64,000 nt of DNA from Desulforhopalus sp. IMCC35007 (GTDB lineage Bacteria > Desulfobacterota > Desulfobulbia > Desulfobulbales > Desulfocapsaceae): NCBI RefSeq assembly GCF_005116575.1, contig NZ_SWCN01000002.1, forward strand, positions 186,001 through 250,000, given 5' to 3'. The notes beneath the pieces were generated by a model. It searched no databases. It was not told the origin of the DNA and saw only the letters and a list, made by a program, of their open reading frames with translations. Made by a program: the position numbers and the translations under genes. The stretch's first letter is position 1, and each line of letters opens with the position of its first letter. Positions 8,784 to 15,690 of the stretch are shown one piece after another.

Positions 8784-9173
8784 CTACTTATTTACCACCG
8801 GATATTTATTTCGGTACCAGTCTCTCCATCCGCCTTTGAGTGCATACACATTTTCATAGCCCTGATCGATAAGCTTTTGTGCCATCCTGGCACTTGTATA
8901 CTCATTGGGTCAGGCGCAATAAAAAACAAAGGTGTTCTCTTTGGGAAGTGTTTCAACAGCCGACAGGTCCTGGCCATCCACTCGAATAGCATCCTGAATT
9001 TTAAATTCACTGGTGGTCCAGTCTCGCCCTGTTCGTACGTCTATGATGACAAGTTTGTCTGACCCAAGCAGTGCCTTTAATTCATCTTTGTCCATTATTG
9101 CAACATCAGCCGCGACAAGAGGTGTGGCTAAAAAGAGTGAAAAAACGATAAGTAGTGAGATTATTCTTTTCAT
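8784..9173 (-). CDS. Periplasmic rhodanese-domain selenoprotein (in-frame UGA read as Sec88)
   Basis: From ATG 9173 (AAGGAG 8 bases ahead) the frame encodes a signal peptide (MKRIISLLIVFSLFLATPLVAA) and the first half of a single rhodanese domain (KLVIIDVRTGRDW, VFYCA), then meets TGA at 8912-8910. The same frame continues past it with the second half of the fold (PNEYTSARMAQKLIDQGYENV, ALKGGWRDW) to TAG at 8784, 129 residues in all. The TGA falls exactly where related proteins have the catalytic cysteine of the loop YCACPNE, giving Cys86-Ala-Sec88-Pro. A hairpin of bacterial SECIS form follows. The enzyme should carry a persulfide/selenosulfide and transfer sulfur in the periplasm; substrate unknown. 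It is cotranscribed with the permease gene that ends 14 bases upstream. A nonsense mutation is the alternative. Confidence 0.82.
8879..8893 (-). promoter_or_regulatory. Candidate bacterial SECIS hairpin
   Basis: On the minus strand, 16 bases after the UGA, GTGCC (8893-8889), loop AGGAT and GGCAC (8883-8879) form a 5-bp GC-rich stem. The loop begins AGG and contains a U, close to the AGGUCU apical loop of the E. coli fdhF SECIS bound by SelB, and the distance from the UGA is in the usual range. Confidence 0.65.
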
Positions 9174-9187
9174 AAATCGTCTCCTTA

Positions 9188-10438
9188 TTAAGAGGTTTTC
9201 CGGTTGAATTTCTTGCTCAGAACAGACATGACAGCCGCCAAAAGCGAACCGAGTCCCAACGCAAGAGTGATAAAAATAAGAAGTGAGGTGGAATCATTAT
9301 AGGTAATGACGAAGTAGATAAAGGCCATAAAGAATATGCAACTTGTCATATAGCAAAAGATAGTTGTGATAGAAAAGGTACTGTGGTTGCCTCGGACCCT
9401 CAAGACTGTCTCAATTCCTGTATTGAGCAACCACAGGAGTAACGCACCGTAGATATAATGTTCAAGATGCTGTTCTCCTGCCAGCCCGGTGGCCATGCAA
9501 ACGGCAATAGCAGCGGAAAAAATGGCAGCCATGGCACGTCTGGTCATCTGAGGTTTCGTTACAAAAAGGGAAGAAAACTCTCCCATGAGCTGTGTATGAG
9601 TGCTGGTTGCAAGATGGAGAAAATAGTTCACAACAGCACAGGTGCCGCTTATTGTAGCAATTCCTATAATTATTCGGCCTTCCTGCCCGAGAATTTCGCG
9701 ACCAACAAGAATGTATGGGATTGTGGAAGAAGCCAGTTTTGCATGAGGTATGTAGCTCATGGCAACCGTCTGCCAGAGAATGAGGAGGCTGGTTGCTCCG
9801 CAGAAAATGAAAAACAGCTGGAGGGAGGTCAGTTGTCTCTTTTGTGGCTGGAGGCCACCAAGAAAAAAAAGGAGTCCACCAAAAAAAAGAGAGATCAGGT
9901 GCTGTGATTGCGGGAGGGGGTGATCCATCTGCACTGTTTTATCTAAATGACCTCCACCTGTGAATAACCCTGACAAGATAATAATGCTGAGGCAGGTCAC
10001 TGTCAGAAGGGTGAAAATTTGCTGTGATCTCTCAACCGCAGTGTTGCCTGCAAGGTGAAGTATAAGTAAAGCCGCCAGTAGAATCGCGCTGAAGGCAAAA
10101 TTGGGAAACCAGTACAGAAAGGTTTCATTAAACGTAAAACCGGCGGTCACGAGTACTCCCGTAGGGATAAAAATGACCAGTGCCGTTTTTGCGGCCAGGT
10201 CAGTACCAGCCTGCAGAATGAGGATAATCCTGATTGCTGGCCTTGTTACGGGAAGTCGTTGTACGAGAGCAGCTGTACAATAGCAAAGAGTTGCCGCTGC
10301 AGCCAGAGCAGGGGGGGCCAACCACCCGCCGGTGCCAGCTGCTCTGCTGACAATCACCAGTGACTCGGGGCTGACCAGCCAGCTGAGATACATAGCTGCT
10401 GTGATGAAAAAGTAATTACCCATGACCCTCATCTGCAT
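9188..10438 (-). CDS. Multi-pass membrane protein, amino-acid-permease-like (APC-type)
   Basis: A 416-residue protein with about eleven hydrophobic helices and little else (for example SIIILSGLFTGG, ISLFFGGLLFFLGGL, LLIFITLALGLGSLLAAV). Length and the glycine-broken first helices suggest a secondary transporter of the APC superfamily, but I see no decisive family motif. It precedes the selenocysteine rhodanese by 14 bases, so both are probably one transcript, and follows a homocysteine methyltransferase-type gene after a 280-base gap. That neighbourhood hints at a sulfur-containing substrate, an inference only. Confidence 0.6.
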   Translation of the reverse strand: MQMRVMGNYFFITAAMYLSWLVSPESLVIVSRAAGTGGWLAPPALAAAATLCYCTAALVQRLPVTRPAIRIILILQAGTDLAAKTALVIFIPTGVLVTAGFTFNETFLYWFPNFAFSAILLAALLILHLAGNTAVERSQQIFTLLTVTCLSIIILSGLFTGGGHLDKTVQMDHPLPQSQHLISLFFGGLLFFLGGLQPQKRQLTSLQLFFIFCGATSLLILWQTVAMSYIPHAKLASSTIPYILVGREILGQEGRIIIGIATISGTCAVVNYFLHLATSTHTQLMGEFSSLFVTKPQMTRRAMAAIFSAAIAVCMATGLAGEQHLEHYIYGALLLWLLNTGIETVLRVRGNHSTFSITTIFCYMTSCIFFMAFIYFVITYNDSTSLLIFITLALGLGSLLAAVMSVLSKKFNRKTS

Positions 10439-10718
10439 CCCTTAACATTTTGACCGCCTTAATCTTGACTCAAATATCAAATCAATCAAGATTACCCCTG
10501 GGGGAATGTCTCTCCAGAAAAAGTCTGTTTCACCTCACAATTTCTGGTCCTCAAAATTGTACCTTTGCAATAGCTGTCACCTTCCTGGGGCCGCACAAAA
10601 AATTCGCCTCAATGGGGACAAAACGTCAAGATCTCTTGAGGGACAACATCATTGCTCCTTACAGTTTATACTAAGAGCAGATGAGAGAGTTACAAGAGTA
10701 ACACAAAGGTGGGCAGAG

Positions 10719-11636
10719 TCAGACAGGCAGGTGGTCTGTGATAAATTGCAGATAGGAATGATCAGTACCACAACAGCCGCCGAGAATTTTCAGGCCAAAG
10801 TTTCTGTGGAGATAAAGCATATTTTCCCCCCAGTCCTGAACGGGGTTCTGCTGCAGGGTAGACGAACCATCGAGTTGTTGATGAGTTTTGGATGAGGCAT
10901 TAGCCTGTATCCCAAGAAGACGTTGAAAAAGTTCTGCAGGCTGCGTCTCCGCTCTTAGAAATGTTGGGTAGACACAGTTAATCATATATCCGGCAGGAGG
11001 CCGTGAAACTCCATTGTCGATGGTTTGAATTCCCTGCCAGAGAGGCGTCCCGTCGAGGATGTTGCCGTCATCCCCAATAACAAAACTGATGATATAGGGA
11101 GTTTGCGTTGAGGAAAGGACATCTGCCATACCCAGGGCTTCATTCACTGCCGGCATGGTCTGGGCGGTAATGACGGATATACCGGTATTGATGAGTTGTT
11201 GAATCTGCCAGGAATGAAAACGGGCTGACTCTGTTCGGCTAAGCCCTTCCCTGGGCGAATAGCAATCGTTTTTGGGGGCAAGTAGAGCCCCCGTGATAAC
11301 GGGCGAGTTGGGGTGCTGCCAGGAGGTTGCCAGACCTCTAATAAATCCCACAGCGTCAGAATTTATAGTAGGGCTGGCACCCGCTTGTACTGTCTGTTGT
11401 TGATCAAGTCGCCAGGTTGGTGCGCACAGGAGGATAGGTAGCCTGGCCTGCAGGGCGACATTTCGGTAGCTGTAATATATTTTTTCCAGTTCAACTCTTC
11501 CGGCTACATCGTAAATAAGAGGAGTAAGAAACAGGAGGGGGTGTAGCTCAATGTGTGGCAGTCTGCGCAGACGTTCGGTTATAGCACACTCTGTCAAGAT
11601 GAGTGGAAAGTCGGATATGTATTGTTGAAAAAGCAT
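10719..11636 (-). CDS. Homocysteine S-methyltransferase family protein (MmuM-like)
   Basis: 305-residue single-domain TIM-barrel enzyme of the Pfam S-methyl_trans family, which transfers a methyl group from S-methylmethionine, SAM or a related donor to homocysteine using a Cys3 zinc site. The zinc ligands are visible as Cys221 in INCVYP and Cys288-Cys289 in GGCCGT. The N-terminus (ILTECAITERLRR) replaces the usual LDGAMGTELE start, so it belongs to a divergent subgroup and the donor is uncertain. A permease gene follows on the same strand after 280 bases, reminiscent of mmuP/mmuM. No clear ribosome site is seen ahead of ATG 11636. Confidence 0.75.
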   Translation of the reverse strand: MLFQQYISDFPLILTECAITERLRRLPHIELHPLLFLTPLIYDVAGRVELEKIYYSYRNVALQARLPILLCAPTWRLDQQQTVQAGASPTINSDAVGFIRGLATSWQHPNSPVITGALLAPKNDCYSPREGLSRTESARFHSWQIQQLINTGISVITAQTMPAVNEALGMADVLSSTQTPYIISFVIGDDGNILDGTPLWQGIQTIDNGVSRPPAGYMINCVYPTFLRAETQPAELFQRLLGIQANASSKTHQQLDGSSTLQQNPVQDWGENMLYLHRNFGLKILGGCCGTDHSYLQFITDHLPV

Positions 11637-11770
11637 ATTAAATCTTTGTAAAGTTTGCCAGGGAGATGGGGTGAGCCATTAATTTTTCCCAGTAGAATAT
11701 CTACAAAAACAGGATGATGCAATACCTTGTTAAAAGGGAGTATGTTACTTGGGTTAAGTCGGTGTTTGAC

Positions 11771-11826
11771 AAAAAATAACGGCATCACCCGTAAAGCCAT
11801 GACAAACAGCCTTACATGTAATGCCG
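11771..11826 (-). terminator. Two-tier hairpin terminator after the PilZ genes
   Basis: Read on the minus strand, outer arms CGGCAT and ATGCCG (11826-11821 and 11785-11780) enclose a second stem GTAAGGC/GCTTTAC with one G-U pair, followed by TTATTTTTTG. It lies between the PilZ gene ending at 11870 and the methyltransferase start at 11636. Confidence 0.65.
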
Positions 11827-11869
11827 ATTCTAGGAGAGACCTGTATGATCTTGACGACGCGTAAGAAAA

Positions 11870-12271
11870 TTAGAGCAGCTCTGGATATTGGAGAGCTCCA
11901 TTGTCGGCATCTTCCAGCAGGTCGTTAATCTCGACAATTTGTTTGTAGTTTGGTTTGACGAATGCCACTCCGACTATCAGTTCGAATCTGTTTTTGATCT
12001 CCTGGTCGCCGCTTCTGGTTTCCCAGATTTTTGTTACCTGCAGATCTTTGACATGTGATCCGCGGGCGTCAAGAATGTCCATTGTCCACTGCTCGTTAAA
12101 TTTGTGTGGATAAAGACAACCGAAGGACAGACCCCTGTGGTTGATTTCAAAGATTTGACCTGTTCCCCATTTCGTCACGGCAAGAAGATGTGCTATGTGA
12201 AGTCTTTCGTAGTGTCGTTGCTCTGGAATATATTGTGGGGATATATGCCCCTGCACAGTTAAGGTATTCAT
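11870..12271 (-). CDS. PilZ-domain protein (putative c-di-GMP receptor) 1
   Basis: A 133-residue protein that is essentially one PilZ domain. The c-di-GMP-binding arginine motif RxxxR is present as QRHYERL near residue 20, and the second conserved segment appears as INHRGLSFGC (family form D/NxSxxG; the first Ser is replaced by Arg-Gly here). ATG 12271 is preceded by GGGAG at suitable distance; a TTG 12 bases further up is in frame but overlaps that site. It starts 17 bases after the neighbouring PilZ gene, with which it must be cotranscribed. The output is unknown. Confidence 0.75.
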   Translation of the reverse strand: MNTLTVQGHISPQYIPEQRHYERLHIAHLLAVTKWGTGQIFEINHRGLSFGCLYPHKFNEQWTMDILDARGSHVKDLQVTKIWETRSGDQEIKNRFELIVGVAFVKPNYKQIVEINDLLEDADNGALQYPELL

Positions 12272-12288
12272 GGTGTCTCCCAATTAGG

Positions 12289-12720
12289 CTAGCAGGTTAA
12301 CTCTTTGGCGTTTTTATCATGGAGCTTTGGCCCCTGATTCCAGACATCGAATGGGCAGTGGCTGGCAAATTCTCTACCAAGACCAATGGGATCCGAGCTA
12401 TTGTAGAGTAGAAAAGTTTGCAGCATTTCAAAAGTTTCATGGTTCATCTGGGTGAACTGAAACGCAGTGCCACAGTAATCTTGCCTACTTTTCCGCGCCG
12501 TACAATCGAGAACTATGGACTCAGTCTCTAACCAGCGCCCTTTTATAGAGAGTTGACAGGCCTCAAATGGGTAGAACTGAAGTTTTCCGAGGACATATAT
12601 GCCGGAGAGACTGATATCTTTTGTTCGCAGTCCCTCGACAACCTTGTCTTCAAAATAAATTTTCGCACTGGCAGAAAGGTGGATTCTCTCATATTGTCGT
12701 CTGTAAATATGAGTCTTCAT
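12289..12720 (-). CDS. PilZ-domain protein (putative c-di-GMP receptor) 2
   Basis: 143 residues with a good PilZ domain: RRQYERI (RxxxR) at residues 7-13 and KDISLSGIYV (D/NxSxxG) about 27 residues later, both needed for c-di-GMP binding. It is the first gene of a two-gene PilZ unit. The C-terminal 40 residues (DVWNQGPKLHDKNAKELTC) are outside the domain and have no recognised motif. The HD-GYP phosphodiesterase at 53160 is the only c-di-GMP turnover enzyme in the window. Confidence 0.8.
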   Translation of the reverse strand: MKTHIYRRQYERIHLSASAKIYFEDKVVEGLRTKDISLSGIYVLGKLQFYPFEACQLSIKGRWLETESIVLDCTARKSRQDYCGTAFQFTQMNHETFEMLQTFLLYNSSDPIGLGREFASHCPFDVWNQGPKLHDKNAKELTC

Positions 12721-12956
12721 GTTGCCTCCTTTGTGATCAAGGTGTTTGTTTTCTCCCCCTTGTCCAATATCAATGCGCCATATCTCTAGATCGTATTAAG
12801 CAAAGAAAATGCCATTTTCTATTTTGTCGTTTTTTCAGTGTGTTAGGGTAAATAAATGGAGAGCAGGCCAAGAAAAGAACAATAATTTGCCCACCTACAG
12901 AGGAAAAGAGTAAAATTTGCACATCAAAGAATGAACGGAGACTTACGTCAAGAGAG

Positions 12957-12989
12957 GACAAATCACCCATTGGAAGAGGGTGATTTGTC
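12957..12989 (-). terminator. Hairpin after the desulforedoxin-tailed gene
   Basis: GACAAATCACCC (12957-12968) and GGGTGATTTGTC (12978-12989) are perfect 12-base complements around a 9-base loop, starting 13 bases beyond the gene end at 13002. The following minus-strand sequence (TCCTCTCTTG) is only moderately T-rich. Confidence 0.6.
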
Positions 12990-13001
12990 AGATGAAGCAG
13001 G

Positions 13002-13331
13002 TTAGTCGATGGTTTCCATCTCTCTGCCACAGCACAGAGGTACAGGATCATTTACTTTTACTTTCATGTATTTATTACAGGTATGGCAGTAGTAGGTGTT
13101 GTCCTGGGGAGCTTTGTGTTCACTGGAGTAGATGGTGGCTCCACCTTTAACCCCTTCAATGTTAAACCTGGCCAGTGAATCAATGCCTGGAACAAATTGT
13201 CCCATAGGCACAAGTTTTTTGTTGTTGCCGTAGCAATCGATAATGATTTTCCATAGTACATCTAAGGATGCTGTTTCTTGATCTGATTCAGGTGTAATTT
13301 CAACAACATTTCTATCTACTGAGATTTTCAT
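13002..13331 (-). CDS. Small protein with C-terminal desulforedoxin-like metal site
   Basis: A 109-residue cytoplasmic protein with no signal peptide. The first 75 residues match nothing I recognise. The C-terminus, YYCHTCNKYMKV then VPLCCGREM, has Cys82, Cys85 and the adjacent Cys100-Cys101 pair followed by Gly, the spacing of desulforedoxin and of the N-terminal domain of desulfoferrodoxin, which bind one iron through four cysteines. AGGAG lies 6 bases ahead of the ATG. It follows the rubredoxin gene by 62 bases, so an electron-transfer or oxygen/peroxide defence role is likely; no superoxide-reductase (neelaredoxin) domain is present. Confidence 0.65.
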   Translation of the reverse strand: MKISVDRNVVEITPESDQETASLDVLWKIIIDCYGNNKKLVPMGQFVPGIDSLARFNIEGVKGGATIYSSEHKAPQDNTYYCHTCNKYMKVKVNDPVPLCCGREMETID

Positions 13332-13393
13332 TTTCCGCTCCTGTAAGTTATACAGCCGTTTATAAAATCAGTAAAAACAAAAAATTGCAGCGT

Positions 13394-13552
13394 TTAGTCA
13401 GCTTTCCAAAAATCTTCTTTCTCCGCCCCGCATTTAGGGCAAACCCAATCAGCTGGTACTTTTTCCCAGGGTGTTCCGGGATCTACACCATTCTCGTAAT
13501 CGCCTTCTTCGGGGTCATAAATGTACCCACATGGACATTCCCATTTTTGCAT
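13394..13552 (-). CDS. Rubredoxin with shortened first cysteine loop (CxCG)
   Basis: A 52-residue rubredoxin, a one-iron electron carrier for oxygen- and peroxide-reducing enzymes. The body is canonical: [19 protein letters not shown], then [16 protein letters not shown] with the second CxxCG knuckle (Cys38, Cys41). The first knuckle reads WECPCGY (Cys6, Cys8), one residue shorter than the usual CxxCGY. ATG 13552 has AAGGAGA 6 bases ahead. The desulforedoxin-like gene follows downstream, so the two iron proteins form a unit. A Fur-box-like sequence lies about 50 bases upstream. Confidence 0.93.
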   Translation of the reverse strand: MQKWECPCGYIYDPEEGDYENGVDPGTPWEKVPADWVCPKCGAEKEDFWKAD

Positions 13553-13601
13553 TATGCTCTCCTTGTTTGTTTGGATGTGAAACGAACAGCTCTATGTTAA
13601 T

Positions 13602-13620
13602 AATAATGATAGTTATGGTC
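13602..13620 (-). promoter_or_regulatory. Fur-box-like sequence upstream of rubredoxin
   Basis: Read on the minus strand, GACCATAACTATCATTATT matches 13 of 19 positions of the Fur consensus GATAATGATAATCATTATC, 50-68 bases ahead of the rubredoxin start. The region is AT-rich, so a chance match is possible. Confidence 0.3.
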
Positions 13621-13624
13621 AATA

Positions 13625-13651
13625 ATCTTCCTGCACTGGTGCAAAGAAGAT
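13625..13651 (-). terminator. Interrupted hairpin after the small membrane protein gene
   Basis: ATCTTC-ct-GCAC-tg-GTGC-aaa-GAAGAT folds into a stem with one internal bulge. It is flanked by AACGAACAG (13581-13589) and CTGTTCGTT (13655-13663), which are also complementary. It lies 21 bases past the gene ending at 13672. Confidence 0.45.
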
Positions 13652-13671
13652 CGCCTGTTCGTTAAAATACT

Positions 13672-14031
13672 CTATTTTGGTATAATTGGATTACAATTTT
13701 TAATGGTTACCTTTCCCTGGAGGAGATTTCCCTTAGAATATTCACTGAAAATACATGAGTTCGTTGCCGGATCATAATTTTCAACCCAGAGATTATCATC
13801 CTTCCATGTGGCGCTAATATGGTAATGGCCCGCAGGAACTTCTATTTTCATTACGCCGCCGTAGTTTTTTACAAAAACCTGCTGCAATCTGAAATAATAG
13901 GTACTCCAGCCTATTGCAAGGATCACCACGGAGGTGATAATGCCTGTCTTCCATTGATTGGTTTTGGCACAGACTCCAAAAACAAGAAGAGCCGCAAGGA
14001 TAATACCTGCCCAGTAAATGTAAGTGATCAT
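13672..14031 (-). CDS. Small membrane protein with extracytoplasmic domain, unknown
   Basis: 119 residues: two hydrophobic helices at about 4-22 and 29-46 joined by a short basic loop (KTNQWK), then a soluble C-terminal domain with regular strand pattern (KIEVPAGHYHISATWKDDNLW, GNLLQGKVTIKNC). I do not recognise the family. The ATG is preceded by AAAGGA. It begins 54 bases after the Csd4-like peptidase gene on the same strand and may be the last gene of that cell-wall operon. The C-terminal domain would lie outside the cytoplasmic membrane if the N-terminus is in that compartment too, as the even helix number implies. Confidence 0.6.
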   Translation of the reverse strand: MITYIYWAGIILAALLVFGVCAKTNQWKTGIITSVVILAIGWSTYYFRLQQVFVKNYGGVMKIEVPAGHYHISATWKDDNLWVENYDPATNSCIFSEYSKGNLLQGKVTIKNCNPIIPK

Positions 14032-14085
14032 ATGTCAGTCCTTTATAAGAGTATGGGAATATACAAAATACCTTGAGAGAATATG

Positions 14086-15648
14086 TTATTGCTCTTCCAG
14101 TCGAATCCAGAAAATTCCGATTGTTTTGTCGTTATGGATTGCGTTCACAGGGTAGCGAAGGCCTTGTTTATCTTCGGAGTATCTCTTCCAGAGATCCTGC
14201 TCCGGATAGACAGCAAAATTAATGTCATTGCCGTCATTGTTGGATTTTGGAGGTGCAAATCCTTTGAGATTGGCGAGAATATCGCTGTCAAGAAGAGGAA
14301 TATTGCTTTGCACACCTTTTATAATGAGTGCTTTGTCCCGAGGGACAACCAGCTCTTCACCTTCTTTGACGCTCATGAACTGGCCATTGAGGTTCACAAG
14401 CAGTTTTTCTGCACGCAACGAACCAATGGGAACAGCAGCGCTATCAGAGGCGGAAACTTTCTGTTGCCTACCCTCTGAAGCAGTAGTCTTCAAAGTATTA
14501 TCTGAAGGTTGAGAAGAGGTCTCTTCTTTTATCTTAATATCGACATAGCCGCACGTTTCTGCATCTTTGCGGATAAGCACCTTGGTTGCCTGTGCTATGC
14601 GAAATGGCAGTTTTGTGTCGTTGTAACTTCCCATATCAACAAAGTCAGCGGCCAAGCCACGATCAAAATTTGCAATAATGTCGGTAATTATAACCTCATC
14701 ACCCGGAGAAACAGTGATTTCGGAACCATTTGGAACCGCATAGGGCAGACCACTGTTAATCTTCACCAGTATATAATCGAGCTCTGTTTTTTCAGTGAGC
14801 AGGCCGGGGCTGTCAGGGATAATATCGAATTCAGTCATAAAGGAATTGACCACAAGCTTTTGCAGATTGACTTTTTCGCTGTTGGATTTGATGGATTTTG
14901 AAGTTTCAATGCCAAAAGCGGGAATATTTGCCTGGGTCAGTGCGTAGTAGGAAGCAGAATTTCGTTGCTCAAGATGGGTTGTTGTATCTGAGATGGTATT
15001 GTGGTTATTTGCTTTAAACTGGTAACGCGGCTCTTCGATTTGAGGGTTGACCCGGCCAATGACACGAAGCGCAATGTCTTCAAGGTTGATGGTTTTCCCC
15101 TCTGCGCTGAGATACCTGTCTGCATCAAATATGACAGATTGTCCGAATCTTTGCGGGTTTTCTATCTCGCTGATATAGTCTGGGCTGTAAAAGCCTGAGC
15201 CCTCATGAAGATTTAATAGACAGTCTGCTTCACCGATGAGCCCTTTTAAGATAGAGACGATCTCCTGCTCCAGATTTTTATGGTCTTTATCTTTTTCTCC
15301 AAATTTCCGGTTCATATCTCCGGTCAGGCCGTTTCGCTGGTTGAGGAGAATGGAGTAGAAATTGGCCCGTGGAACGACAATGAGGTTGCCCTGTTTCAGA
15401 GTGATATCAGCATAGAGATCTGCAGTGAGATAGCCGCCTGGTTCGTCACCTTGAATTCCTCCAATAACCAGGATAGTCTTTCCCGGTTTTTTCCCATATA
15501 TCCGAAAAACGTGTAGTTCGTGCTCTGTATTTGCCAGATACACATCGTGAAGACTTTGGTGACTGACCCCCCGGGCATGAGCTGCAAAGCTTATGAGAAA
15601 AAGACCGGTAAAGAGTACAGCATGTTGAAGCAAGGTATTTATTTTCAT
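14086..15648 (-). CDS. M99-type murein D,L-carboxypeptidase, Csd4/Pgp1-like
   Basis: 520-residue exported protein (signal peptide 1-25, ending AAHA). The catalytic domain has the unusual zinc site of the Csd4/Pgp1 family: Gln66-Gly-Asp-Glu69 (GGIQGDEPGG) where M14 carboxypeptidases have His-x2-Glu, and His148 in LLNLHEGSGF. In Helicobacter and Campylobacter this enzyme trims peptidoglycan tripeptides to dipeptides and is required for helical shape. Two beta-rich regions follow (about 290-390 and 410-520) separated by a Ser/Thr-rich linker. The upstream neighbour is the Csd6/Pgp2-like protein, 42 bases away, so both act on the same tripeptide/tetrapeptide stems. Assignment rests on the Gln residue, domain length and this pairing. 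Confidence 0.8.
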   Translation of the reverse strand: MKINTLLQHAVLFTGLFLISFAAHARGVSHQSLHDVYLANTEHELHVFRIYGKKPGKTILVIGGIQGDEPGGYLTADLYADITLKQGNLIVVPRANFYSILLNQRNGLTGDMNRKFGEKDKDHKNLEQEIVSILKGLIGEADCLLNLHEGSGFYSPDYISEIENPQRFGQSVIFDADRYLSAEGKTINLEDIALRVIGRVNPQIEEPRYQFKANNHNTISDTTTHLEQRNSASYYALTQANIPAFGIETSKSIKSNSEKVNLQKLVVNSFMTEFDIIPDSPGLLTEKTELDYILVKINSGLPYAVPNGSEITVSPGDEVIITDIIANFDRGLAADFVDMGSYNDTKLPFRIAQATKVLIRKDAETCGYVDIKIKEETSSQPSDNTLKTTASEGRQQKVSASDSAAVPIGSLRAEKLLVNLNGQFMSVKEGEELVVPRDKALIIKGVQSNIPLLDSDILANLKGFAPPKSNNDGNDINFAVYPEQDLWKRYSEDKQGLRYPVNAIHNDKTIGIFWIRLEEQ

Positions 15649-15690
15649 TTAACGAGTGTGCCTTTTTGAGATAAAATCAAGGACTGTGAA

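Noticed and set aside
8910-9173. Rhodanese gene as an 87-residue protein ending at the TGA
   Set aside because: The frame after TGA continues the same fold with family-like sequence and a SECIS-like hairpin, so truncation is less likely than recoding.
10439-10718. SAM or cobalamin riboswitch between the methyltransferase and permease genes
   Set aside because: No consensus core of either riboswitch is present on the minus strand.
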